Positions 1-11,837 of a stretch of DNA of 64,000 bases are shown one piece after another; the stretch's first letter is position 1; each line of letters starts with the position of its first letter. Origin of the DNA: Amphibalanus amphitrite (Eukaryota > Arthropoda > Thecostraca > Balanomorpha > Balanidae); assembly GCF_019059575.1 (NCBI RefSeq), contig NW_024882323.1, forward strand, positions 124,001-188,000. The letters run 5' to 3'. The notes below the pieces were generated by a model. That model was not told where the DNA came from. It was given only the letters and a program-made list of their open reading frames with translations, and made no database searches. The position numbers were made by a program, and so were the translations under genes.

Positions 1-278
1 CATCAAGAGACTAACAAGTCAGCTCTCAGTGGGTGAGTCTTGAATCGCTGGTGAGCCTCCAAGACTATGGAGAATCATTCCAGTCACTCGCTCCCCGTTT
101 CGAATTTCGAAGTCGTCACCAATCCGCTTCCGATCTCTTCAATCTGCTCCTGATTGTCACCAGCCTACTCCTGATCGTCACCAGTCCGCTCTTGATCAAC
201 TTGAGGCGCTTTTCCTGGTTTTGCATCGAGTTCCTTCCATTCTTACTCCACTGACGATTTTCTGCGCATGCGCCTCAG
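1..278. other. left-edge intron or flank with a short 21-bp repeat
   Basis: No coding sequence is recognised here. It ends in a CTCAG acceptor directly before the zinc-finger exon, so it is probably the upstream intron. Bases 145-200 hold about two and a half copies of a 21-bp unit (consensus near TGCTCCTGATTGTCACCAGCC). Confidence 0.5.
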
Positions 279-872
279 GTGTGCGGCTGCCAATTCATCA
301 CGCGTTCTGTGTGGCTTCGGCACCTCCGCGTCCACACGGGCGAGATGCCGTTCCGGTGCCAGTTCTGCGGCACAGACTACAAGGACAAGCAGAAGCTGAA
401 GCGACACTACTCCAACAAGCATGCCGCCGATGTGGAACGAGTTGGAGTGGAGAATCTGAAGTACAGTGCTGCTGAGGTGGCGCCTGTGACTGCTACAGGA
501 GGTGGTGGGGTGGACCGGGCGTCAGAAGGGCAAGGCGTGAGCTCCGGTGCGTCGGGAGATACACAGCAGTCGCTTGGGGCCATTGTGGAAAGAAACGCGG
601 AAGGGTCTGCTTCTGGTCAAAGCGCTTCTGATTTTGATCAAGGTGGGGTTCAGATCGAGGTCGGTGGTTCCATTTGGACTTCGGAGCAGTGGAAGGAAGC
701 GGAGAGCGTTGGACAGGAGTATAGCGATACTAGCGCCACAGTGGCAGACCCGGGAACTGTTAGTGAGCTGCAGGCTCAAGAGATGTCGGCTGTCGAAATG
801 ATGCCAGATTCTTCAGTTTTGACGCAAGGAATGTTATATGAGGCGCATACGGCGCTTTTTAATTACTTTTGA
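279..872 (+). CDS. terminal exon of a C2H2 zinc-finger protein
   Basis: This open frame runs from a splice acceptor (CTCAG before base 279) to a TGA at 870-872, about 197 codons. The first codons complete a C2H2 finger whose first Cys must lie in the preceding exon: VCGCQF, then WLRHLRVH with the Cys-x12-His-x3-His spacing. A canonical HTGEMPFRC linker follows, then a second finger (CQFCGTDYKDKQKLKRHYSNKH). The rest, about 140 residues, is Ser/Gly/Glu/Gln-rich and looks disordered, as in the variable tails of arthropod BTB zinc-finger proteins of the broad-complex type. Such proteins bind DNA in the nucleus as transcription regulators. The BTB domain is not in this window, so the class is an inference. 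The upstream exons lie beyond the left edge. Confidence 0.75.
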   Translation: MCGCQFITRSVWLRHLRVHTGEMPFRCQFCGTDYKDKQKLKRHYSNKHAADVERVGVENLKYSAAEVAPVTATGGGGVDRASEGQGVSSGASGDTQQSLGAIVERNAEGSASGQSASDFDQGGVQIEVGGSIWTSEQWKEAESVGQEYSDTSATVADPGTVSELQAQEMSAVEMMPDSSVLTQGMLYEAHTALFNYF

Positions 873-906
873 TTGTGACTGAAAGGGTTTAACTAGCCTG
901 AACGAG

Positions 907-912
907 ATTAAA
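907..912 (+). promoter_or_regulatory. candidate poly(A) signal of the zinc-finger gene
   Basis: ATTAAA lies about 35 bases after the stop codon of the zinc-finger exon. The spacing suits a short 3' UTR, but nothing else confirms its use. Confidence 0.3.
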
Positions 913-3646
913 TACGTTAAATCAAGTGATCTTATGCGATCGTTCACTCTCCGAAAATCCGTACTATCGCGCCACTTTTAGAAAGAGTTAAAGAAATGCT
1001 TACCTTGCTTTGGAGATTTGTACTGCATCAGTTAAGATCCAAGAAACATTCCTATACTATTATGCTACTTATAGTGATTTGTTGCATCAAAAATGTATTT
1101 GCAACAGAAGCGAGATGGAATTATATAATTATAGGAAGACATTATTTTACTCAGGAACATGGAAGCATTTATGTGCTAAGCTGTGCCTCTAGCTAAGTAC
1201 TTAGCTATGTCCATTAAATTTATAGTGACGGGGTACTGGGGAATTCCATTGCAACTGTTGTGGACAGATATTTGTCGTCAATTCTTTGCGCACATATCAA
1301 CCAAGGCAGTTGGTCAGTGCGCCATCTTTTATAATCTCCCACTTTGTAGCGTCATTTTTGTTTGTGTTTAAATTATGGATGGTGTAGTATGATCCTTTTT
1401 TGTGGAGAAGTTGTGCTGTGATTTACCTCAGACACTATTTTTGATAGTATGACTTGTAATGCGACTCTTGTGCCTTTGACGCACGGTTTGCAGCCTATCT
1501 CTTTACATATCGAAAGCGTGTTGCTAATATGTGTCCGTGTTCAACTTTTTGTGATTTGATTATGAGTGTGTATGTGAATGTGCGGGTCCATTGCGCTACA
1601 CTCAATTTCGTAAGCTATTTAACAATATTTGTTAAACATTGTTACGTGATTTGAGATGTGCCTTACTGGAGGCTTTGTGAGTCTGTTAGGCTTAACGCCC
1701 GTTGAAGGAGGGTTTCTCGGTAGGTATGTGTCATGATTCATTTCTGGGAAGGTTTGTGATGGCAAAGTTGTTGGACCACTGCTTTGTCCTACCGGTAAAA
1801 CTAATTTTAAAATCGTCACTATCCCGTGCTCTCTGTAATATGTGATTTCGATTGGCTGTTAAAACAAAAAACTATGAATTTTGCATATTTTCCATGTTTT
1901 TTATCATAAACCAGATCACGTGTACTCTCGTTTTCGAATTGACATTCACCAATATATGGACATTATTTGATTAGGGCTTCATAAATATTTTATTTTTATG
2001 CGTCAAATGAAGTGAAGCAATGCCCGTATTTCATTTACGATCGTTTGAAGTTTGAACTTTGCATTTAAAGCATAAAATACCCATGGTTGTTTCAAAATAC
2101 AAGCTCAATTGCATGCAGTCTGTGTGTACGCACCGCTCATTTCGGCAATCAGGCTGATGTGATGTCTACTAGTTTCTCCGAAGCTCATAGCTGACCAAAT
2201 ATAGAACTGACGAGCTCACGCTGCTTTTGTATTGATTCGCCTTCTGGTATCCTGCATTTAATCAGCTCGTTCATCATTGCTGGATGCTCTACTGACCGCA
2301 ATTTCGGTACGATTGCTCGACCTTCAAGTTTGGACGGCGGAATGGATTTAGCATTGGTAAATCATCGATTCACCAAGTTCGCCGACGTACTTTATCAAAC
2401 TTTGGCTGACTAGGCTCAAAGATCGCATTGAAACCAGCATGAATGAGTGTCGTTATAAAAGCAGCTCCTCAAAGTTTAGCACAGTACCAGTAAATATGAC
2501 ATTTCCACACACTGTGCTTACCTTTGGCGTCACCAACCATAGACTACACCGAACAATAGCCGGTCTCGTACCTACCTTAGAGAGTTCGTCATACAATAAC
2601 TATTGTCCAATCAACGTCTAGGGCCATGCCGACCAACAATGTCCTGGTTGATGTGCTTGGGACGGACTGCCGTGCATCAGATGGTCGATCGATGCGTCCA
2701 ATGGACTCTGTCCATCGCAACTGCTAGTTGATTATGGTTGGTTCATGAATAACGTCGCTGACATGCAACCATAGCAACCGGTACACAAATATTGTGCCAC
2801 GGGGTTTAGTCAATGTAGTGAGGGAACGGAGATTATAAACCCAAGGCCCCATTAATATCATTCCAGATGGTGTTTCATTCAAACTTGTTCCGGCCGAGCC
2901 AAAGAAGCCGACTGGGTAAATACCTATATTATTATTATTAACTCTTTTAGTTATTGCCGATACTTTAAAAACATATGCTTCCCTTCTTGGTTTTTCACGT
3001 CAAGCTTAGCGATATTGTCGAGCGTCGATGCCTATCTGACGCTGTCGGTTGACTTTCTAAAGAAGTTGTATAATGTAGGCATTAGGTATGCAAAAGCGCA
3101 AGTCCAATTTATATTACGATCTTCTGCTAAATGTTTCACTGGTAACAAGGTTCTCCTTTCTACAGGGAGCTTGTTCATTTCTATCGTCGAACGTACGCCT
3201 TGTCTAATGCATGTGCATTGTGCAATGTCACTAACGGTAACCTAGAAACCTCCAACACCTGTTTTAGGGCCTTGTCCAACACCAGGGGCGTCGAAGTCTA
3301 GTTCCTACCAACCTGGCACTCCCATGCCTACGTCACCACGAGGACGCCCGAGGGCATTTACATGTTGAAGATAGGGAAATTGCCATAGTTTAGAGCCGCC
3401 TGAAGGGCAACCTTGAGATAGATGGTAATGTAAATGTGTGCCAATATGATCATCAACATGTTATTTATCCAAATCCAGGGCCAATTAATCGATAACCTGT
3501 CACGTTTTCCAGTGGTGATGCGCTAACGTTCGTGGTTCTTTCAGCCAATAAGGGTGTTTCATAGTGCGATTCAGACGCATTATCGACTTTAATGCCATAA
3601 ACCGCCACGGAACATACGATTTGCAGCTCCCTGGCGTGATAGCTGC
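913..3646. other. AT-rich intergenic or 3' UTR sequence without recognised genes
   Basis: No frame here looks coding. A 23-bp stretch at 3261-3283 (core TAGGGCCTTGTCCAACACC) recurs at 7827-7849, and a related piece lies near 18518, so small dispersed repeats are present. Confidence 0.5.
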
Positions 3647-3731
3647 CAGTAGGGCTCCGGAGTCGGAGTCATGAAGTCGGTCGGAGTTCACAGTTCTGAC
3701 CTGAGTCGTCAAGTCGGAGTCAGAGTAGATT
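3647..3731 (+). mobile_element. left half of a GGAGTC-rich hAT-like MITE
   Basis: Starts near AGGGCTCCGGAGTCGG and carries GGAGTC/AGTCGG repeats like the complete MITE at 23165-23295. It stops at the TTAA where two other elements inserted. The matching right half resumes at 6484. Confidence 0.7.
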
Positions 3732-4918
3732 TTAACCCGCGCCCTGCTGGGGGGGGGGTGTTTGAACACCCCCCCCCTTGTGGTTTTTCGCGAATATCTC
3801 AAAAACGGCGGCGCGGAGCGCCGCCGTTTTTGGTACACCTTATCATACATCAATTCTACACTTGTTGTGAAAATTTCAGACCAAGGTCATTCAAGGTCAG
3901 GTCACCAGGTCACTTGAAGTGACCTCACCTCATAAAAAAGTTTCAATGTCTGTCATAGCTACACCGAGTGACCGATCGCTTTGAAACTTTCAGCGATTGC
4001 TAAGAGCAATAGCACGTACAAAATGTATATCTCAGAATTTTGATATCGATGACCTAAGGTCAGGTCAATTTTGCGACCTCCCCATTATAAGTCAATGGGA
4101 GAAAATTGAAATGCGCCTCTTTTGGACGAAAGACATTATAAACACTCCCAAACACCGAATTACAAGTGGTTTAGACACATTGAACATGAAAATGGTGTCC
4201 GTGACCCTTGTTTATGCCCTGAGGTCATCTTAGGTCACGTTTTTCTAACAGTATCTAACAGTTTTTCGCAAATAACTTTTGATAGAGGCATGCTAGAGCG
4301 ATGAAAACGCCTTGGATGTGTTCATCTCGACGATACGGATCGACTGATATGCAACATGACCCTTTCCGGTCAGGTCATGACCTTGACCTGAGGTCAAATT
4401 TTCAAGTTGACCTTTCAAGGTCAAGTTATAGTTTTTTCGATGCGTCTTGACGAGAGGAACACGATGCCGGTAAAATTACGCTCGTACAAGGCTTGGGTCA
4501 AAAGTTATTGCAGAAAAACTATTTCCGAAAAAATCGGCTATTTTTGCAGTTTTTGCCCCCTGCAGGCAAAACCGTTGACGTTAGGTCAAATCTGAGAGAA
4601 TTACTCAGAAAGGGCGTTAATAGGGCTATCGAATGCGCTTTTCCGCGGCGCTGTAGCTCTATTGGTTCCCGAGTTATGCGTTGGCTTCTTGGAAATTTTC
4701 GACATTCGACCTGGAAATCGGCGAAATTTTGCCTTCAATGACCTCTGGTGACCTGACCTTTGACCTGACCAAAAAATTGACCGAAGTGATTTCGTCATTA
4801 TTTTTGACGCTCTTTCGAACGCCGCCTTCCGCGTATCGCTACGTGGCCCAGGAGCCGAGTTAGAAGGGGGGGGGGGGTGTTCAGACACCCCCCCCCCCCC
4901 AGCAGGGCGTGGAAATCC
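3732..4918. mobile_element. TTAA element, family A, copy A1, with AGGTCA array and G/C hairpins
   Basis: Non-autonomous DNA element. The left end reads TTAA then CCCGCGCCCTGCTGGGG. The right end is the inverted CCCCAGCAGGGCGTGG, with its TTAA eroded. Each end carries an oligo-G/oligo-C hairpin around a short palindromic loop (TGTTTGAACA on the left, TGTTCAGACA on the right). The interior has no ORF but about 21 AGGTCA or TGACCT half-sites, many as AGGTCAGGTCA with a 5-base period and some as TCAAGGTCA. TTAA targets with CCC...GGG termini point to piggyBac-type mobilisation. No transposase of that kind is in the window. An interior core (around 4040-4105) is nearly identical to copy A2. Confidence 0.8.
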
Positions 4919-6483
4919 AGGACCCCCAGCCGGGCGGCGAGTTACCTAAGTGTGGAACTACCCAGCGCCGAGCCGGCCGGATGACGTCACACCACGGCCA
5001 GTGCCGGCGCGGCGGCAGACTGGCCGAGATTGGCATGGTCTTAACTTGGCGAAGAGGCATCGGACGCCAAACTTCTGCTGCAGCTATTAATCATATTTCA
5101 TGCGTTTCTTCCATGTGTATGAGCTATCAAGTCCTTCGAATACCTACCTAATGTGTAGGTGAGCGTACCTGCATTTAGCAGTGTGTGCTATGCTATGTGG
5201 ATGGGCACATCCGACAGTCGACACACTGCGCAATGGATTCCGATATTGCTTGGCTGATTCTGACTTTGTGTCTTCGAACGAACCATTGAAAAGGAGGACG
5301 TCATTTTTAAAGGTTGTTAGGTGCACTCAAACGTTTTAAGATAAGCAACTGCTGATTGAATTTCTGGCGAGGGTTGGTGGAACGCTCTGTTTACAAATGA
5401 GTATCTACCTACCTAGTACCTACCTGCAGTGGCAAATAACTGGGTCGCGGTTAGTTAGGTATGATTCACGAAGTCCCTTATCTTTTATTAGACTTATTAA
5501 GCCCAATGTGCAACATTTGCGTCTTTTCGCGTTGTATCGGGTAGCAAATGAGAAAATCTGCTTCTTCTCCACAGCCCTCAATTCAAGAAACCGTCCTTTT
5601 CCTTATCGCATCATTCCAGAACATAATTTTCAAACATGGGTATCTTCCCCACAAAAAAAAAAAACTGAAGCAGTTTCCTTCGGCTCCAATGCGCCGCTCG
5701 CCTAGGGAGACGGAAGTGTTATATTCTCGGCGGCCCAGTCTGCATTCTGCATCACACTCAAACTTGGCGGACCCCCAGCGCACGACTGAACGATTCGTAT
5801 TGTTGTGCACAATTCACTGGTGGTTTCGGAATAATTAACAGGCGGCGCAGCCCAGTGCCTCTTACAATGAATTACAGTGGCGAATGCACTATTGCAGAGA
5901 AGAAATGGATTGAGCAGATGCCCAACCTCGCTGTATTATCAACTAAACATTAGGTACGCTTTACATTTTAATCAGGCCATCATGTAAACAAACGACTTGC
6001 GAGTTGCGACCCTTCCGCCTTACATAACTCGGCAGAATGCCCCTGAGTCGGCTAAACTACACTGCATCTCTTCAAACCTGAAGTATTTTACAATTTACCA
6101 CTCAGCTATGCAACAGGCTTATAATTCACTGCTCAAGTCTCAACCCCTTTTTCCCTATCATCTTTTTGGCACCGTCAATCGCCATCTGCGCTGCCCAGTG
6201 CCCACTGTCCAGCAAATAATCCGGCCGTCTCCAGTTCTCTGGCAGGGGCTTCCAAACTCAAGCGAACTCGCCGAAGTTTCGCCATTCAATGCGCAGGATC
6301 TGTACAATTGAGTTTGAGAGCCTCTGGGTTGGCTCGGCGCGCCTGCGCCGCGCCGTTGGTCCGGCCAAGTACGCGAGTGACGTCATGCTATAAGCGTCAT
6401 CCCCCGACCAAAGTCACCAATCAGAGCCCTAGAATCGACTTGTAGTTCCACACTTAGGTAACTCGCAGCCGGGCGCGGGTTAA
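4919..6483. mobile_element. TTAA element, family B, about 1.56 kb
   Basis: The right end reads GTAACTCGCAGCCGGGCGCGGG followed by TTAA (6480-6483), and the left end near 4922 carries the inverted sequence, with a good match over GCGAGTTACCTAAGTGTGG. Subterminal inverted GATGACGTCA/TGACGTCAT motifs are also seen. The termini resemble family A but the interior does not: no AGGTCA array and no G hairpins. No coding frame is recognised. It abuts A1. The pair sits at a single TTAA inside the GGAGTC MITE, as expected if A1 landed at the target duplication of B. Confidence 0.65.
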
Positions 6484-6785
6484 AAGCCTGGAGTCTGAGT
6501 CAGTCACCGAAATTCGATCCCCTCCGCATACCTTTCAGGGTTCCGTAGTCGGAGTTGTAGTCGGTCGGAGTCGACAGTTCTGACCAGAGTCAGTGTCAGA
6601 GTCGATTTTGAAAGCCAGAGTCAGAGTCGGAGTCACCAAAAAAACATTGCCTCCGCAGACCTGCTAGGGCGGTGGAGTCGGAGTCAGTCAGAGCCGACAT
6701 TTGAAATCAAAGTCAGAGTTGATTTTTGAAAGTCTGAGTCAGAGTCGGAGTCATCAAGAAACCCATCGACGATCCGCAGTACCAT
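6484..6785 (+). mobile_element. tandem GGAGTC-type hAT-like MITE units (right half plus two more)
   Basis: 6484-6535 completes the unit that began at 3647. A second unit spans about 6536-6664 and a third about 6665-6785. Each starts near an AGGG motif, is rich in GGAGTCGGAGTC/AGTCAGAG repeats with a GATTTT(T)GAAAG centre, and ends near CCTCCGCA. The complete copy at 23165 shows CAGGG termini typical of hAT relatives. Tandem arrangement of such MITEs is unusual. Confidence 0.7.
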
Positions 6786-7874
6786 GCAGTAAGGGCGCTG
6801 CCGATCGATGCCCCTGAATTGCCTATGAATTGAATGAATAGATGACAATTAATTAGGTAGGTACCTTCTATCATTCATCCCCTGCCACTTGGAGGACTTA
6901 CTTTCAGTAGAAAAAGACGCATTATTTTGTTTGTTTATTTATTGACAAATATTTTTTGAGCAGTTAGGGATACAGACATAAAACACTATGATAGCACCTC
7001 ACTGGTGCAAATAATTGCTAGATAGATGTTGAGATGTGTTGCCATTGAAGAATCTACTGATTTTCCTGGCGGCTCTCGTTTTCAAGTAGGTAACTACTGG
7101 TCTTGTAAGATCTCTTGATTGCTCACCGTCTGGCGTCTTCCAAGGTTTTCTGAAAGTTAATCAAACGTTACCATGACTGCTTTTTGATTGCATGGCGCTT
7201 GCTGGTTCTGCTTAATTGGTGGTTCTTGCGTCTGATCCTGTTGCTTCACGTTCCATCACATCACATTAAATTTCTAATGGAACAGACACTTCTACCTTTT
7301 ATTTCACTAACAGTCGACTTGCTTTTACCCCTGTGGCCTGCTCGCCCTTTTATTTCCACGCTGGAATCTATCAATTATTGAAAACCCTCGGATAAAAAAG
7401 CAAGAAAAGTATGTCAAGTTAAATAACTAATTGAGACGGTCCTAGAAAACCAGAAAAAATCAAAAAGCCTGTCCATCTCACCTCCCTCACTTGATAACAA
7501 AAACCAGGCAGCAAAACATGCGAAAGAGTCCTTAGCAACGCCCTAGCAACGCATTTGTCTGAAGTGCGCAATATGTGTCACATCTGGAAAATTTAGTAGC
7601 TACTTGATTTTTCAACTAGAGTTGGACTATATCAGCTAGGCTTTTATATAAAAAATAAGTGTTTGCTTATCGAATTTATAGCAACTGGCTGCTTAACTTC
7701 GAAATAATGATTTATTACAGAAAAAGCTTGTTTGCGACATATTTGTAAAGAAACAACGGAAATAGCTTTGACTCGTGCGCTATTCTAGTACCTACATTTT
7801 TGGTAGAAAACTTCGTCCAACCTTATGTTTTAGGGCCTTGTCCAACACCGATAACACTTCAGGGCTTTCTTTTT
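6786..7874. other. AT-rich intergenic sequence, nothing recognised
   Basis: Noncoding sequence between the MITE array and the first scramblase unit. It contains only the 23-bp dispersed repeat at 7827-7849. Confidence 0.5.
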
Positions 7875-8432
7875 ATCACGTGCCACTTGCCATTTCAGTC
7901 CGTGCAGTACGACGTCCCGGTACCTCCGTTGCTCGGAGCAAAGCGGTAACGCAATTGATTTTGCCGGGCGAACGACGCTAGCGACGCATCGGCACCGACG
8001 ATGCTACGTCGCCACCGATACAGGTGTAGTGACTGTTGGTCAGTTCAGGTGTGGTGTTGGGGGTAGTCGGTCTTGGGCGTTGGCGGACTGTGAGCAGATT
8101 GCGGTGCTTTGCAGCTGAGGGAGTATGGAAAGTCAATATGCGAGATTGAGAAATAACTGAATCAGGGTGATCGTGTCTATTGATTATGAAGACTCGTTAC
8201 ACTCCAAAGAAGAAGAGCGCACAGAGTTTGCAGGTTGCACAGTGTACAATACAGTGGTTTCCAGCGTTCGAGTAACCTCCCGCCAAGTGAAAATCGAAGT
8301 CTACGCTAAACGTAGAACTGGCACGGACTGCTCCTGTCATTGTCCTATCTGAACAATCATCCAGACAGGCCTTGGTGGGTACCTGATTCATCGACCTGAA
8401 CATATCTTCACCCGCCTACATCAAAGTCCACC

Positions 8433-9230
8433 ATGCCTTGGTCAATAGTAAGTCCCGAGCCGACAACTACTCAGCCGCCTCCCTTGGGATCAGCCTACCT
8501 TTCTTCGGACCAGAGTGTCTACCAAGAATCTTCAGCCCTTGGACCCTCACCGCTGCCACCACCGACCACAATCGCCGGGTGTCCGCGAGGTCTTGAACCG
8601 GTCATCGTCGCCGAAGAGTTGACCATCGAGCGCCTCTCTGAAGACGAGTACACAGTTCGAACCGCATCGGGGCAGATCCTTTTCAGCGCGTCGATTGACG
8701 TGGCTTGTTGCAATTGCTGCGGGATACGCCTCTGTGGAGATGGCCCAGCGTATCGACTTGTCGTCGAAGACCTCGAGAAGAGAGAAGTCCTCACGTTGTC
8801 TCCGCCAGAAACAAGCCGTTATGGCGCCTTGACGAGCTGTTTACAATGTCTAGAAGAGTATGATGTAACCGCCGGAGGAGGTTTACATATAGGTGCTGTT
8901 ACTGAAGAACCCGGCTGCTTCAGTTTCCAGACAAAGATCGGCGTGCGAAGCGCAGACGGTGATGCGAAGCTCTTCATCACGGGACCGGACTGCAGTTCCG
9001 GGTGGTGCTGCTGCTCGGATGTTATCTTGCCCGTGGTTGGAGGCGATGGCCAACGGGTAGGTTCAGTGACAAATGTTTGGAGAGGATGTATGAAGGAGAC
9101 TTGCAGTAGGGGTAAGGTGTACCGGGTGAAGTTCCCGTCGGGTCTCGATCCGATCACCAAAGCGACCTTGTTTGGGGCAGTTTTCGTGGCGGGCCACACG
9201 TTCTTTGAGAGCAACGAAGAGAATGTGTAA
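8433..9230 (+). CDS. phospholipid scramblase family protein, copy 1
   Basis: Single-exon frame of 265 aa. After a Pro/Thr-rich N-terminus (QPPPLG, PPPTT, residues 1-45) comes CPRGLEPVIVAEELTIERL, the scramblase entry motif. A Cys-rich segment (VACCNCCG) follows, then LVVEDLEKREVLTLSPP, a second Cys cluster (SGWCCCSD) and the terminal LFGAVFVAGHTFFES, which matches the C-terminal hydrophobic helix of the family. Scramblases move phospholipids between membrane leaflets or act as palmitoylated, Ca-linked membrane proteins; the Cys clusters are likely acylation sites. The ATG at 8433 lies in the conserved context CACCATG. The 5' half differs from copies 2-4 while the 3' half is nearly identical to copies 2 and 3, suggesting gene conversion. 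Confidence 0.9.
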   Translation: MPWSIVSPEPTTTQPPPLGSAYLSSDQSVYQESSALGPSPLPPPTTIAGCPRGLEPVIVAEELTIERLSEDEYTVRTASGQILFSASIDVACCNCCGIRLCGDGPAYRLVVEDLEKREVLTLSPPETSRYGALTSCLQCLEEYDVTAGGGLHIGAVTEEPGCFSFQTKIGVRSADGDAKLFITGPDCSSGWCCCSDVILPVVGGDGQRVGSVTNVWRGCMKETCSRGKVYRVKFPSGLDPITKATLFGAVFVAGHTFFESNEENV

Positions 9231-9633
9231 GACGAAACTGGATAACAGTTAATGGTAGTGATGTGTCCCTTGTGATCAGTGTTGGGTAGTTGTGTTAAGA
9301 TAAATGTGGTATACCGTGAAGACCTAATGAAGACATTGGGTGTTCGCGGAATGGTTTCGCCTGTGGGGATTGTGTGAAAGATCTACAGTCTACGCCAAAA
9401 GCAAATGTGATGCTTAGGCATGTCGTTAGACCGAGAGCTTTAACGGAACACTGCTGCTCAGCTTCAGACTCTTCAGTCTTCACTCTTCATGCACGCGAAT
9501 GTGTGTTCAGTCCACATTGCTTTACTGAAGAGTCTCCTCGCATGATTTTCGTTCAGAGCTCCGAGCATTTTATGAGTTCTACCGTCACTTATGACTGTCC
9601 TGTCTTTTTCGAACTATAAAATTAGATGCATAA

Positions 9634-9639
9634 ATTAAA
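9634..9639 (+). promoter_or_regulatory. candidate poly(A) signal, scramblase copy 1
   Basis: ATTAAA about 400 bases after the stop, at the position where copies 2 and 3 have AATAAA. The conservation of place supports it. Confidence 0.5.
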
Positions 9640-11837
9640 GCGGAGGAATGTGTGATCTAGATATCTTCAAAAAATATCGCATTATGACAGTATTATCTTT
9701 GTTCTAGCCGGCAGGATGTTGCTTGAAATTCAACGAATGTTGGATCTGCTGTAGCACGCACATCTACCAGTGGATGTTGATGCTTGTTAAGTTGATGTGC
9801 TATAATCGATAATTATAAAAACCCTAATTATCTTTGAACATGAAATTGATGAATGAGAAAAGCAACAGTTCTTCGAGGGTGTAGGAACCCATCAGATGAC
9901 TTTTGAGGGTCATGTCCATCGTATTAGGTACGCTCAAAATTGCACTAAGTTGGATCTAACAAGCGTTGAACAAGACGCCTGTCACAATACATATCGAGCA
10001 GTACCAAATTTTAACATAGGCATGGTCGGTAACTGACGTCAAGCAATAAAAAGGGGTTTATATTCAATCCGATCGATCTCAGACAACCAAACACCGGATT
10101 ATAAAATTGCGCCACATTTATTAGTTCTCACAAATGGACCGATGAGACCCGAGCACCTTCCATTATGCCAGAACAGCTTGCAGGCTTCACTTTTGTTCGC
10201 CATGTGCTGACTCACCAGCACCCTTCCCGCTTCCCTTTCAGTCATTCAGCACTATCACCATGACAAGCAACTCAGACAGACAGCTAGTGATTCGCCTACG
10301 AAGACCAGCCACAATCGACTCAACCGTGAGCAGAGAATGCACAGAATACACAATGACACTCTGTCAACGATAATACACAGTAGAGTAGAATTAGCTCAAT
10401 AAACCGCCTTGGTGACACGGCGTTTTGGATTTGTTAAACGGTGGCTTTATTAACCGGGGCCAGTTATTTTCACTAAAAAAGTGTATCACAACAGTACCAG
10501 TACGTTCCGTTCCCCTTGCAATGGGGAAGACGTGACTGCAAACTGCCGGAAACTTCCACCTTGTGGCTTTATCAAGCAGAGTAGCTGGATTTTTAAACCT
10601 TAATGAACACATGAACTTTTATGTAGAAAATTCGTGAGCAGCTCAAGTGGCCACAATAAGCGGCTGCACTTATTTGCCAAGGATTTATTGAGCGGATTCT
10701 ACGGTATAATACTTAACGAGGCCGGTGTAGGTACTTAAATCATTTTTTTACGACCGAGGTCCTAACTGGATTTTTAAACAAGGCCGAAGGCCGAGTGAAA
10801 AAATATGGACTGAGGTCTTGAAGATTCATCTCCGGCTGAGTTATAACAGTTTTCTCTGCACGATGTCTGCCCGTGTGTGGAGTGCCCCCGTCCGAACGCG
10901 AAAAAAAAAAACAGCAAGCGTGTTCTAGGATTGTAAATCTGATAGTTTTTGCATGTTGATATTAGAAGATAATTTATCACCTTACGATATACATTATAGA
11001 AGCTTATTTCAGTTTATAACATAAACGCGTCAGTCCTCACAACAGACTTAGCAGTGATATTGCATTTCATTTTATTCGCCTGACACCCCTTGCCTTGCGA
11101 ATAAAATTACGCGACAATATATCGATGAAGTGTTCAATTTCATCACGAGGCTGACTCCGGACCAGTCTCTTACTACCGGCTACTACTTACTGTCTACAGA
11201 CTTCAATGCATGTTATGCTATCACGTGCCAGTTGCCATCTCAGTCTGCTGCGATGCGACGCCCGCTATCTCCGTTGCTCGGAGCGAAACCGTGATGCAAT
11301 CGGCTGCATGACCTTGGTCTGACCCAACGGCGCCAGCGCTGCATCGGCGCCGACGATGCTCCGTCCCCAGCGACGCAATTGTGTTGCATGTTGGTCAGTT
11401 TGGGTGTGGTGTCGGGGGTAAACGGTCTTGGGCGTTGGCGGACTGTGAGCAGATTGCGGTGATTCAAGATTACTTTACTACTCTACTTTACTACTCTGTT
11501 ACTTTCCTACGGTAGTGATTGGCAGCCAAGAGAATATGGAAAGCTATACTAGGTTGGGAAATAACTGAAACAATGTGATCGTGCCTATAAACTGTGGACT
11601 CCATAGGCTTCTAAGAAGAGCCCACGCAGTGTGCACACACAATGCCCTATAGAAAACTACGGTGGTTTCCAGAGTTCAAGTAACCTACTGCGTCAGCAGC
11701 GTCTACCCTGACCACCCCCGTGATTCTCCTGAGTGGCCAGACAGTCATCCCGGCAGACCTTGGTGGATACCAGATTCCAAGATTACCCTGATTCATCGTC
11801 CTGAACGTGTCTTCACCCGCCTACATCAACGTCCACC

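Larger units (their letters stand above)
7875..10380 (+). repeat. scramblase tandem unit 1 (5'-shortened)
   Basis: Homology to units 2-4 begins near 7875, at a block containing an E-box (CACGTG at about 7878) and a conserved GTTGGCGGACTGTGAGCAG stretch about 350 bases upstream of the start codon. It continues through the gene and 3' flank to 10380. The roughly 840 bases that precede this block in the other units are absent here, so this copy marks the left edge of the array. The conserved upstream block is the best promoter candidate. Confidence 0.75.

Noticed and set aside
7918-8110. Conserved upstream block first considered as a 5' coding exon of the scramblase
   Set aside because: Open frames are not kept between copies; more likely promoter or 5' UTR.
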